Below, one piece after another: positions 53,401 through 58,245 of a stretch of DNA of 64,000 nt (its first letter is position 1; every line of letters begins with the position of its first letter). The translations under genes and the position numbers were made by a program. A model generated the notes under the pieces. The model made no database searches. It saw only the letters and a list, made by a program, of their open reading frames with translations, and had not been told where the DNA came from. The DNA is from Schistosoma mansoni (taxonomy: Eukaryota > Platyhelminthes > Trematoda > Strigeidida > Schistosomatidae): assembly GCF_000237925.1 (NCBI RefSeq), contig NC_031500.1:15153753-15217752 (forward strand). Direction: 5' to 3'.

Positions 53401-55179
53401 ATGATATCAACTAATAAAATTACTATAATATCCACAAAACCGCTTCTGACATTAATCAACATATGCTCACTAGTGACTGGTCTCAAGATGTATTTCCAGA
53501 AGTTCTAGCGAGAAGTAGTGACAAGTGGAGTTCAACCAGGTCTGTTGTGAGAAAGTAACTCACTGAAGGCAATGGTAGATGTGTCGCTCGATTTCGTGGA
53601 TCGGTTGAAGTTAGACATTAACACCATTGGATACCGGCCAGCTCAGTGGTCTAGAGGTTAAGAGTTCGCTCGCAAGCGAGACTGATAGGTTCTGGCTTAA
53701 ATCTAACAAGGCGGTATCTTGGATGCGCATTACTGAGGAGTCCCACAATAGGACGAAACGGCCGTCCAGTGCTTCCAGGTTTTCCATGGTGATCTAGCTT
53801 CAATTGATTCATGATCTCACCTATTAAAATTATTATTTTTGAATCAAAATCTCAAAATTGGATATTTAACAATTAATGATCAAAAATACTCCGAAAAATA
53901 TATCAGTTTGTTTATCTCTTATTCACCAAACTTTCCAGCAAACTATTTCTCTTTTTTGTAGCTTTGCAATTACATATTACTCAGAAGAACATTTATGTGA
54001 TTCAAACAACTATGCAAGATATTATACTTAACATCGAATTAGTTAGCCTCAATCAATTTGAATAAACATACTATTTTACTAATTTTAAAAGCTTGTCTTT
54101 TAGTGTTTGCACAGAAACACACTCATTTCAGAGGAAAATTGAATTTTGTACATTGGGTAACGCCTGATCCGTATTTAGTGTTAACATTCTTAACACTAAT
54201 CACGATATGAAGAATTTGGAATATTGTAGTATGAATAGTTTAATAATCAAGATGTTATTATTATAATATCATAATATTACAAATCGAAGGTATTGCTTGA
54301 TTTTCTAGTATTTAGTCACGAGACCGTATTTTGTCGGCCTCCTTGAACATTCGGGTTACCTGTCCATGACATCTGGATATTTCAACAAGTTGTTTGTTTT
54401 TGTTTGTTTCAACGTATCATTATGTTAATCTCACTACACAACCTATTCAGGTGCGTTTGTGAAAAGTTCACGACCTTTCGCAGTAAAAGTTATAAAAGAG
54501 TCCAATCAATGACATCGTGGTTGTTGGCAATATGCATGAAAAAGAAAGTACATTATTCAGATGTCGATTACTCAACTACTAACGTCTAACTGTGAACCAC
54601 TCACTATTTACTGTCAGTGTCGACCAAAAAATAAGAAACGGAAACTTGTTGAAATACTTTGCTCTGAGAATTCTATATCGTATCAAAAATATAATATTGA
54701 AGAGAGCTAATAATAATAGTAAAGACCGGACCAAAAATCCTTAGGTTTCCAGACAAGTCCATAGCCTTTAGGCCGTTTAATTGAAACCTCCTAAATCCAT
54801 ATTTCCAAATTCAAAAAGTAAAAATATCAAACACCTTCAAACAGTTCAACCACTCTATTCATGTTAAGATTATTAGTCGAACCTCAAAATAATAGAACGT
54901 TAATAAATTTTCTTGGAATAACAAATTACTACCCGTTATATTTCCTTTTTTTAAAAACCTTTTTTCCAGATGTTTTATTCATGGAGTAGATTTCAATGCA
55001 ATTGATTATGATGGACGTACTGGTCTTCATGTAGCTGCTAGTACTGGTTCATTAGATGCTGTAAAATTTTTCATTGAAGTTGGTGGTGTCAAATTGAATC
55101 CAATTGATCGTTGGGGACATACACCATTATCAGATGCTAAACAATTCGGTCATGAAAAAATTATTGAATATTTAGAAAG
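29363..55179 (+). CDS. GLS: Kidney-type glutaminase (GLS family), nine exons, ends missing
   Basis: Spliced exons 29363-29453, 33855-33997, 36010-36219, 38288-38451, 41391-41541, 44017-44311, 45693-45824, 48824-48978 and 54970-55179 keep one frame through GT-AG introns and give about 517 residues. The enzyme hydrolyses glutamine to glutamate and ammonia, usually in mitochondria. Order: helical N-terminal region, serine-dependent beta-lactamase-like glutaminase domain, ankyrin repeats. Active-site motifs of human GLS are all present: YIPEL tyrosine, SSSK (the S-x-x-K nucleophile motif), [43 protein letters not shown] and [10 protein letters not shown]. It should therefore be active. The first exon(s), with the targeting peptide, and the last exon were not found. 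Introns reach 6 kb and hold most of the repeats in this window. Confidence 0.93.
29557..29971 (+). repeat. MITE-1 copy interrupted by an HHR-B fragment
   Basis: Starts TGTATAATGAACAAGAACAG and ends AGTAATCCACACCACAATTG. MITE-1 is about 310 bp without the insert. Its ends are weakly inverted (TAGTGTAGTG-like against CACTACA/CACACCACA-like), and no coding sequence is seen, which suggests a non-autonomous DNA element, though this is not proven. Confidence 0.65.
29691..29773 (+). repeat. HHR-B fragment starting at its ribozyme, with target duplication
   Basis: Holds only the ribozyme (29691-29724) and the 3' part of HHR-B. The flanks ACTATTAATGAA before and ACTATTAATGAATT after form a 12-14 bp target duplication, as left by LINE-type target-primed insertion. 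Stem I ACTG/CAGT, stem II GTCC/GGAC and stem III ACGGCCGT are intact. Confidence 0.75.
29972..31195. other. GLS intron, nothing recognised
   Basis: No coding or repeat signal that I can name. Confidence 0.4.
31196..31735 (-). repeat. Rep2, left arm of a large inverted repeat
   Basis: Matches 31790-32325 in reverse complement over nearly its whole length, and 35158-35690 and 63640-64000 more distantly. No open frame, no tRNA-like head and no hammerhead seen. The class is unknown. Confidence 0.8.
31790..32325 (+). repeat. Rep2, right arm of a large inverted repeat
   Basis: Separated from the left arm by about 60 AT-rich bases. Shares with it details absent from the 35158 copy, such as CTTATGAACAGTGTACAGTA. 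Confidence 0.8.
32393..32640 (+). repeat. MITE-1, degenerate
   Basis: Recognised by AAGTGGGGACAA, AAAATTACAGAGT, CAATTGTCTCA and CATACTACTTATATCTG in the family order. The ends are worn. Confidence 0.6.
32975..33500 (+). repeat. Rep1, near full-length
   Basis: Starts CTCAAATGCTCTGGTACGG and ends TTATGTTCTTAAATAAAAATA. In the same sense as the GLS gene, in its first recognised intron. Confidence 0.8.
33501..33750 (+). repeat. MITE-1, degenerate
   Basis: Follows directly on the Rep1 tail. Shares AATATAAAATTACAGAGTTC and the TATACTACTTATATCAACAT end block with the other copies. Possibly Rep1 inserted into it. Confidence 0.55.
33855..33997 (+). CDS. GLS: GLS exon: DPRL segment
   Basis: Acceptor TTTATAG; donor GTACGT, chosen because it alone leaves the phase needed by the next exon. 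Encodes [15 protein letters not shown], matching STGLRTSDPRL of the human enzyme. An open frame runs on past the donor into a truncated HHR-A copy; that extension is intron. Confidence 0.88.
34065..34275 (-). repeat. HHR-A, minus strand, ribozyme truncated
   Basis: In minus sense it reads: tail of one unit (CAATGGGAAGATTCAAACAA), head of the next with box A and box B (34119-34190), then the first half of the ribozyme. It stops inside stem II and is replaced by an A-rich run. Only the 5' strand of stem I, CTGACGA and part of stem II remain, so no cleavage is possible. Confidence 0.8.
34276..35157. other. GLS intron, nothing recognised
   Basis: No supported feature. Confidence 0.4.
35158..35690 (+). 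repeat. Rep2, full-length single copy
   Basis: Lines up from ATCTTGTGGCCGAATGGATG to GTTATCGGGGTATAATAG. Useful as the outgroup for the inverted pair at 31196-32325. Confidence 0.8.
36010..36219 (+). CDS. GLS: GLS exon: start of catalytic domain
   Basis: Encodes [14 protein letters not shown], then [20 protein letters not shown] and VDGQR. The tyrosine of YIPEL is a substrate-binding residue in human GLS, and the exon ends in the family-typical VDGQR. Acceptor TTATTTTAG, donor GTAAGT, ends in phase 2. Confidence 0.93.
36309..36395 (+). repeat. MITE-1, first quarter only
   Basis: Starts CTACTGTAGTGAATAAAAAC and runs to TCTCATTAAAATATGAG, where HHR-C begins. The remainder of the family sequence is absent. 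Confidence 0.65.
36396..36795 (+). repeat. HHR-C short retroposon, one unit plus overlap
   Basis: The block CCCGGGTCCAGGGTTTCCTG at 36396 recurs as CCCGGATCCAGGGTTTCCTG at 36738, so the footprint is one ~342-bp unit plus about 55 bp of a second. In between lies a tRNA-like head with box A TAGCTCAGTGGTAACG (about 36617) and box B GGGATTGAATCC (about 36659), then the hammerhead-like motif. The sequence is unrelated to HHR-A and HHR-B outside the conserved core. I do not recognise a published name. Confidence 0.7.
36708..36750 (+). ncRNA. Candidate hammerhead ribozyme, HHR-C
   Basis: Stem I CCTTG with CAGGG (one G-U pair); core CTGGCGA, where the usual A is G; stem II GTGC/GCAC with loop AAACTA; GAAA; stem III ACCCGGAT; cleavage after ATC. 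The sister copy at 36395-36402 reads ACCCGGGT, fully self-complementary and ending GTC, so the family consensus probably fits the ribozyme better than this copy does. Confidence 0.6.
36800..37470 (-). mobile_element. RTE-like non-LTR retrotransposon 3' part, minus strand
   Basis: In minus sense the last part resembles the 56300-56770 element: RWPDTISN-like, [13 protein letters not shown] and WRMLV-like segments, ending in a GTAAGTAA-type tail seen here as TTACTTACTC near 36808. A block at about 37205-37360 does not match and may be an insert. Broken in many places; antisense in a GLS intron. Confidence 0.65.
37471..37861. other. GLS intron, nothing recognised
   Basis: No supported feature. 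Confidence 0.4.
37862..38195 (-). repeat. HHR-B short retroposon, minus strand
   Basis: In minus sense: a terminal block like TCCGAAGGGGGTTTTGTGAT, the leader, a tRNA-like head (about 38015-38075), the ribozyme (37941-37988), then a tail ending in GATTTCAACTATCTAAAA-like sequence. It ends 92 bp before the GLS serine exon. Confidence 0.82.
37941..37988 (-). ncRNA. Hammerhead ribozyme, HHR-B, slightly worn
   Basis: Core CTGAGGA, GAAA and stem III ACGGCCGT intact. Stem II has one mismatch (GTCC against TGAC), and the innermost pair of stem I is A-C. Confidence 0.75.
38288..38451 (+). CDS. GLS: GLS exon: nucleophile serine
   Basis: Encodes [20 protein letters not shown], which carries the S-x-x-K catalytic pair, then [15 protein letters not shown]. 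Acceptor CCATAG, donor GTAAGT. Confidence 0.93.
38552..38915 (+). repeat. HHR-B short retroposon with inverted terminal block
   Basis: Begins with an inverted copy of its own 3' end (CAGAAGGGGGGTTTTGTGGA ... GTTGAAATCATCAGTCGATT, 38552-38613). Then come the leader, a tRNA-like head (box A about 38730, box B GGGTTCGAATCTTGC about 38778), the ribozyme and the 3' tail. Confidence 0.82.
38811..38860 (+). ncRNA. Hammerhead ribozyme, HHR-B
   Basis: CTGAGGA, stem II, GAAA, ACGGCCGT and the GTC cleavage triplet are present. Stem I is weakened by ATTA against CAGT. Confidence 0.75.
39016..39535 (-). repeat. Rep1, near full-length, minus strand
   Basis: From the TTATTTAAACACACAAATAT end (39029) to the start block near 39530. 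Opposite in sense to the copy at 32975. Confidence 0.8.
39536..40014. other. GLS intron, nothing recognised
   Basis: AT-rich, with A and T runs. Confidence 0.4.
40015..40316 (-). repeat. MITE-1, minus strand
   Basis: From CTCAGTGTGGTGTAGGTTAC to CACTCGTGTTCTTGTTCACT, about 300 bp, with all family blocks in order. Confidence 0.7.
40531..40813 (+). repeat. MITE-2, 283 bp with terminal inverted repeats
   Basis: Left end GAGTCTATAACTTATGGA and right end CCATAAATTATAGTCTC are inverted repeats with few mismatches. There is no coding sequence. The second copy at 45043-45324 has the same length and ends. This is the form of a non-autonomous DNA transposon; no target duplication was evident. Confidence 0.72.
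41113..41272 (+). repeat. HHR-A tail fragment
   Basis: Starts TGCTAGCCACTATTCATC, the sequence immediately 3' of the ribozyme, and ends CAAACAATACTAAGTTGAAT. The head and ribozyme are absent. It lies 118 bp upstream of a GLS exon. Confidence 0.78.
41391..41541 (+). CDS. GLS: GLS exon: [11 protein letters not shown]
   Basis: Encodes [16 protein letters not shown] with the substrate-binding asparagine of N-(A/S)-G-A, then [13 protein letters not shown]. Acceptor TTAAATAG, donor GTAAGT, phase 2 at the end. Confidence 0.93.
41654..41932 (+). repeat. Rep1, 5'-truncated, with 13-bp target duplications
   Basis: ATGGATGCCTTCA flanks the copy exactly at 41641-41653 and 41933-41945. The element is truncated at its 5' end and closes with AAATAAATAAATA. 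This shows that Rep1 moves by target-primed reverse transcription and sets its true 3' end. Confidence 0.9.
42321..42500. repeat. Long hairpin, ~80-bp arms, 15-bp loop
   Basis: Left arm 42321-42403 (contains GGTCGTGGAGCTTTTATCGT) and right arm 42418-42500 (contains GGACGATGTAAGTTCCACGA) are inverted copies with roughly 85-90% match. It shares nothing with the other repeats of this window. Confidence 0.8.
42501..43774. other. GLS intron, nothing beyond a short GT repeat
   Basis: A TG/GT run lies at 43290-43309. Nothing else is supported. Confidence 0.4.
43775..43985. repeat. HHR-B foldback with ribozyme at its centre
   Basis: The minus-sense tail plus ribozyme (43785-43885) is followed after a few bases by a plus-sense tail (43892-43975), so the tails form a hairpin of about 75 bp arms around the ribozyme. 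The head is missing. It ends about 30 bp before the largest GLS exon. Confidence 0.82.
43833..43885 (-). ncRNA. Hammerhead ribozyme, HHR-B, best-preserved copy
   Basis: Stem I CACTG/CAGTG, CTGAGGA, stem II GTCC/GGAC with loop CAAAATA-like, GAAA, stem III ACGGCCGT and the GTC site are all intact. Confidence 0.85.
44017..44311 (+). CDS. GLS: GLS exon: SERE...[11 protein letters not shown]
   Basis: The longest exon. Encodes [20 protein letters not shown], then [14 protein letters not shown] and [14 protein letters not shown]. It contributes the glutamate, asparagine and two tyrosines of the active site. Acceptor TTTTTCAG, donor GTAAAT. Confidence 0.95.
44793..44878 (+). mobile_element. RTE-like 3' end fragment
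   Basis: Starts AGGAAGGCCCAGGACAGAGT (the same string as at 56651) and ends GGCGTAAGTAAGTAAGTAAT. Only the last 86 bp: extreme 5' truncation. Confidence 0.85.
45043..45324 (-). repeat. MITE-2, second copy, opposite orientation
   Basis: Ends GAGACTACAATTTATAGA and CCGTAAGTTATAGTCTC. Internal sequence matches 40531-40813 in reverse complement, including GCTGACGTCAGTTTGTGAT. Confidence 0.7.
45693..45824 (+). CDS. GLS: GLS exon: [10 protein letters not shown]
   Basis: Encodes [20 protein letters not shown] and [19 protein letters not shown]. The K-S-G-V loop closes the active site in the family. Acceptor TTAAAAAG is weak; donor GTCAGT. Confidence 0.92.
46278..46588. repeat. HHR-B palindrome centred in the tRNA-like head
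   Basis: The minus-sense unit (tail 46278-46360, ribozyme 46361-46409, head 46410-46483) meets a plus-sense head and partial ribozyme (46488-46588) within the head. Arms of about 100 bp around 46485 are almost perfect inverted copies. Confidence 0.88.
46361..46409 (-). ncRNA. Hammerhead ribozyme, HHR-B, with changed but paired stem III
   Basis: CTGAGGA, stem II and GAAA are intact. Stem III is ACGATCGT instead of ACGGCCGT, and both changes keep it self-complementary. Confidence 0.8.
47337..47510 (-). repeat. HHR-B, internally shortened, with inverted ends
   Basis: Left end CAGAAGGGGTTTTGTGGAGA and right end CCACAAAACCCCTTCAGAT are inverted repeats. Between them are only the tail and ribozyme; head and leader are missing. 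Confidence 0.8.
47422..47469 (-). ncRNA. Hammerhead ribozyme, HHR-B
   Basis: Core, stem II and stem III ACGGCCGT intact; stem I has an A-C mismatch next to the core. Confidence 0.78.
48480..48740 (+). repeat. Rep3, foldback copy
   Basis: The centre AAGCTTTTTCAAAGAAAGCTT (48520-48540) is a hairpin. To its left a partial inverted copy (AATAGGAATAATAATATAT) pairs with the block ATATATTATTCCTATTTAA at 48600. The right arm holds the family sequence up to AATTTAGACGAAAGTTCTTA. It lies just upstream of a GLS exon. Confidence 0.65.
48824..48978 (+). CDS. GLS: GLS exon: end of catalytic domain, linker to ankyrin repeats
   Basis: Encodes [18 protein letters not shown], then [17 protein letters not shown], matching the human segment that ends LLFAAYTGDVSALRR. 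This starts the first ankyrin repeat. Acceptor ATATAACTAG, donor GTAAGT. Confidence 0.92.
49090..49403 (+). repeat. MITE-1, full-length
   Basis: From ATTATAGTGAATAAGAACAC to AACCCACACGACAATAT, 314 bp. The clearest uninterrupted copy for defining the family. Confidence 0.72.
49555..49830 (+). mobile_element. 5' end of an RTE-like non-LTR element
   Basis: A GC-richer leader (GGGCTACTGCCGGTCCCAAG) leads to a frame ending [15 protein letters not shown]. LGxWNxxTM is the opening strand of the apurinic-type endonuclease of RTE-like elements. The copy stops there, keeping the 5' end but losing the rest, the reverse of ordinary truncation. Confidence 0.65.
50222..50592 (-). repeat. Rep4, minus copy with a coding remnant
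   Basis: Inverted partner of 54325-54705. In minus sense an open frame of 99 codons includes [20 protein letters not shown], then [20 protein letters not shown]. The composition is ordinary protein rather than AT noise. I do not recognise the family; it may be the remnant of a transposon gene. Confidence 0.6.
50905..51335 (+). repeat. HHR-A, one unit plus part of another in tandem
   Basis: The tail block GAGATT recurs at 50931 and 51264, a spacing of about 333 bp. Order: tail of unit 1, then head (51050-51110), ribozyme (51126-51174) and tail of unit 2. Both boxes are worn. Confidence 0.78.
51126..51174 (+). ncRNA. Hammerhead relic, HHR-A
   Basis: CTGACGA and GAAA remain, but stem II has a GTAC mismatch and stem III (ACGTTCTT) no longer pairs. 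Confidence 0.6.
51806..52610 (+). repeat. Three-level nest: HHR-B inside MITE-1 inside HHR-B
   Basis: Outer HHR-B: head 51806-51880 and the first half of the ribozyme to 51903, resumed at about 52563 (GGCAAAACGGCATTCCAGG). MITE-1: 51905-52012, resumed at about 52366-52567. Inner HHR-B: 52013-52365 with its own ribozyme. The MITE-1 entered the stem II loop of the outer ribozyme. Confidence 0.8.
52230..52278 (+). ncRNA. Hammerhead ribozyme, HHR-B (inner copy)
   Basis: Stem I ACTG/CAGT, CTGAGGA, stem II and GAAA intact. Stem III reads ACGGCCTT, one mismatch. Confidence 0.75.
53183..53463. repeat. HHR-B foldback including the linker sequence
   Basis: The minus-sense copy starts with linker TTGATTAATGTCGGAAGGGG and has its tail, ribozyme and a truncated head to about 53385. 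A plus-sense tail then ends ACCGCTTCTGACATTAATCA. The arms (53183-53260 and 53385-53463) pair. Confidence 0.8.
53270..53322 (-). ncRNA. Hammerhead ribozyme, HHR-B, worn
   Basis: CTGAGGA and GAAA present, stem III ACGGCCGT present. Stem II closes with G-T, and the cleavage triplet is GTT. Confidence 0.65.
53464..53850 (+). repeat. HHR-B, full-length, joined tail-to-head with the preceding foldback
   Basis: Starts ATGCTCACTAGTGACTGG immediately after the previous tail and linker. Leader, tRNA-like head (box A about 53640) and ribozyme follow, ending in GATCTCACCTATTAAAATTA. Longer leader than most copies. Confidence 0.83.
53725..53778 (+). ncRNA. Hammerhead ribozyme, HHR-B
   Basis: Core, stem II GTCC/GGAC, GAAA, ACGGCCGT and GTC all intact; stem I weakened (ATTA against CAGT). 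Confidence 0.78.
54325..54705 (+). repeat. Rep4, plus copy
   Basis: Matches 50222-50592 in reverse complement, from the GACATCTGGATATTTCAACA block to TGAGAATTCTATATCGTAT. The coding remnant is more decayed here. Confidence 0.65.
54970..55179 (+). CDS. GLS: GLS exon: ankyrin repeats
   Basis: Encodes [20 protein letters not shown], then [20 protein letters not shown], two ankyrin repeats as in human GLS (RTALHVAAAEGH; GHHDVFKIL). It ends in phase 2 at GTAAGA, so at least one more coding exon, for the short C-terminal tail, must follow; none was recognised up to 64000. Confidence 0.92.
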
Positions 55180-55201
55180 GTAAGATAATGTAATATTTGG
55201 A

Positions 55202-55252
55202 GTAAAGCCAACTTTTGGCTTGGTAATCTGGTATAAGCTTTTTCAGGGAAAT
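55202..55252 (-). repeat. Rep3 fragment
   Basis: TTGGTAATCTGGTATAAGCT and neighbours match the family block GGACAATCTGGTCAAAGTTT. It starts about 20 bp after the last recognised GLS donor. Confidence 0.5.
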
Positions 55253-55414
55253 ATCTTAAAACGTTTATGAATACGTTTCCTAAGAAATACTCTTGTAGCT
55301 GTAACAGCTGCTTTTAGTGAACGTAGTGAATTATCTGGAGTCTGGACTCGTAACGTTCTTGGATGAACATGATGATTTAAACAGTGTAGATTAAAAATTC
55401 AGTGGTTATACCAG

Positions 55415-55656
55415 TTGTACATTATCTTCGATAATTTGATATGATTGCAGAATGATATATAAGAACTTTCGTCTAAATTAGAATTAATAGTTTCATAGTA
55501 TTTGAGCGCCGAGTTGATATAAGACATTAAATAGGAATAATATATTTGTAAAATCTTAGCGAATGAATTTGAAGTAAGTCCAACGTTCCACCTGGACAAT
55601 CTGGTCAAAGTTTTTCCAAGAAAAGCGCCCAAATACTATGAAACTATTCGTTCTAA
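55415..55656. repeat. Rep3 foldback, target of an RTE-like insertion
   Basis: Minus-sense Rep3 from about 55455 (AAGAACTTTCGTCTAAATTA) to 55620 (TTTTTCCAAG) is followed by plus-sense GCGCCCAAATACTATGAAAC. After the insertion, the plus arm continues at 56776-56805. Confidence 0.75.
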
Positions 55657-56706
55657 GTTTTGATAGCGTGGACAGGACAATACTATGGAAGCTTATTCGA
55701 CACTACGGCGTGCCTGAGAAGATAGTCAATCTCATACGGAATTCCTATGATGGATTAAACTGCCGAATCGTTCATGAAGGACAACTCACCGAGTCCTTCG
55801 AGACAAAGACCGGTGTTAGGCAAGGTTGCTAACTCTCACCATTCCTCTTTCTCCTGGTGATCGACTGGATCATGAAGACGTCAACATCTGGAGGGAAGCA
55901 CGGGATACAGTGGGCAGCTAGGATGCAGCTGGACGATTCAGACTTCGCGGATGATCTGGCTCTTCTATCAAACACGCAACAACAAATGCAGGACAAGACA
56001 ACCAGTGTAGCATTAGCCTCACCAGTAGTAGGTCTGAACATACACAAAGAGAATAGCAATATTCTCCGACACAACACAACATGAACCGATCGAATTATAC
56101 TTGACGAAGAAGCTTTGACGGATGTAAAAACCCTTACATATCTTGTCACCATCATCTATGAACACGGTGGATCTGATGCAGATGTGGAGGTGCGGATCGG
56201 CAAAGCAAAAGCAGCATATTTACAACTGAAGAACATCTGGAAATCAAAACAATTGTCAACCAACAACAAGATCTGAATTTTCAATACGAATGTCAAGATA
56301 GTTCTACTGTAAGGGACGGAAACTTGGAGAATCACGAAAGCCATCATCCAGAAGATAAAGGTGTTTATTAACAGTTATCTACACGATATACTTCGGATCC
56401 GTTGGCCAGACACTATCAGCAACAAAATACTGTGAGAGAGAACAAACCAGATTGCAATGGAGGAAGAAATCAAGAAGAAACGCTGGAAGTGGATAGGACA
56501 CACGTTGAGGAAATCACCCAACTGCTTCACAGGACAAGCCCTCACATGGAATCCTGAAGACCAAATGAGAAGGGGAAGACCAAAAAACATATTACACTGA
56601 GAAATAGAGACAGACATGAGAAGAACCAACAAATGTTGGATAGAACCAGAAAGGAAGGCCCAGGACAGAGTGGGTTGGAGAATGCTGGTCTGTGGCCTAT
56701 GCTCCA

Positions 56707-56775
<69 letters not shown>
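55657..56775 (+). mobile_element. RTE-like non-LTR retrotransposon, 5'-truncated, with target duplications
   Basis: Encodes the later part of the reverse transcriptase: SVDRTILWKLIRHYGVPEKI, GQLTESFETKTGVRQGC, then FADDLALLS (the catalytic F/YADD box) and [13 protein letters not shown]. It ends in a long GTAA tandem tail (56706-56775). A stop directly follows GVRQGC, and there are later frame breaks, so it is inactive. ATTCGTTCTAA at 55646-55656 and 56776-56786 is an 11-bp target duplication. It resembles the schistosome SR2/RTE group. Confidence 0.92.
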
Positions 56776-56776
<1 letters not shown>

Positions 56777-57119
56777 TTCGTTCTAATTTAGACGAAAGTT
56801 CGTATAAAAAAACTAATCTTAGTGACTATTCAATCTATTTTTTTAATTAGATAAAGAATAAATTACACAATATGATGAATATGATGTTGTATAAACAAAG
56901 TTAAGAGGATGTAACAGGAAAATCCAGGTAGTGATTATCTGAATACTTCCCCATTAACTAATACAAGCAGATGCTTTCAGTAGTCTAGCATGGAAAAATC
57001 GTATTCTTATTTTGTTCTGGTGGTAGTTATACTTAATAAATGATATGATTGCATGATACTTGTTTTCTTTGGAATGGTAATTGTTTGTTTGCTTGTTTGT
57101 TTTTTAGAAAAAGAAAGAT

Positions 57120-57475
57120 ATATTTGAAAGTTTTCATAGTTGAAATCATGAGTCAATTGAAGCTACACCACCGTGGAAAACCTGGAAGAATTGGACGGCC
57201 GTTTCGTCCTATGGTGGGACTCCTCAGCGGTGCGCATCCAAGATACCTCCTTGTTAGATTAAAAGCTAGAACCTATCAGTCTCGATTGCGAGCGAACTCT
57301 TAACCTTTGGGCCACTGAGCTGGCCGGCATCCAATGATGTTAATGTCTAACTTCAACCAATCCACAAAATTGAGTGACATATCCACCATTGTGTTCAGTG
57401 GGTTACTATCTCACAATAGACCTGGTTGAACACCACTGATCACTACTTCTCACTAAAACTGACATTTGGAAGTCA
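57120..57475 (-). repeat. HHR-B, full-length, minus strand
   Basis: Same subtype as the copy at 61316-61700 (shared CGCACCGCTGAGGAGTCCCA and AGGAATTCTTCC-like changes). Head at 57250-57335, then the long leader to 57475. Confidence 0.85.
57183..57235 (-). ncRNA. Hammerhead ribozyme, HHR-B subtype with altered stem I
   Basis: Core, stem II and stem III intact, but stem I (ACCG against CAAT) has two mismatches next to the core. Confidence 0.7.
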
Positions 57476-57904
57476 TTAATTTTTAATGAGAACAGACTTA
57501 TTGTTTGTAAATAGGAGAATCTTTAATATAGAATGATTAGCTTATGACTAGTTAAAAGTGGAATAACTAATTTGACTTCTGTATGTTGATTCTTTCTACT
57601 GAATACTGATATCATCTATGTTAAATATCTATGAAATAAAGTGTATATTCATTTTAATACAGGAGTAATGTTTAGAAAAAAAATCTGTGATTTATATATG
57701 ATATCAAAGTGTTAGGCCAAGTTAGGCAAAATATCTATAAGTATCCATATTATATTGAGTATTATGAAGTTTGCAAACTTTTCAAAGTCATATACTTCAG
57801 AATATCATCTTATGGTTGAGTGATCTCTAAGTAGTGACAAATACCATATCTGTCTAGTCTTTTAGTATTGATTCAATTTTAACAACCAATTAACAATGTT
57901 GCAA

Positions 57905-58245
57905 TTGTCAGAAGGGGGTCGAAATGGCCGTCCAGTGCTTCCAGTGTAGTGAACAAAACACTAAATTCTGATAACCATACAGTAAACAGTTAATTTGCAA
58001 ATTAACAAGCAATTGTCACAATCTTCACTGTTCCTTCTGTAAATATCGATCCATCTTCTCTAATTCCATTGTTCATGCATTTTACCACCAATTGCACATA
58101 ATTTCAGTTCTTTCCTTATCGGTCTTCTCCCAAAATACAATCTATGTCTGATCAACACCATATACTACTTATATGGATATAAGTAGACCTAACTACACTA
58201 GGTTTTCCATGGTGGTTTAGCTTCAATTGACTCATGATCTCAACC
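57905..58245 (+). repeat. HHR-B fragment split by a MITE-1 copy
   Basis: The end of the ribozyme (GAAATGGCCGTCCAGTGCTTC, 57918-57940) is interrupted by MITE-1 (57941-58200, from GTGTAGTGAACAAAACAC to GTAGACCTAACTACACTA). HHR-B then continues GGTTTTCCATGGTGGTTTAG. Here the MITE ends AGTGTAGT and ACTACACT are perfect 8-bp inverted repeats. Confidence 0.78.

Noticed and set aside
55829-56155. Minus-strand 108-codon frame in the RTE-like element
   Set aside because: It is the antisense shadow of the reverse transcriptase frame.
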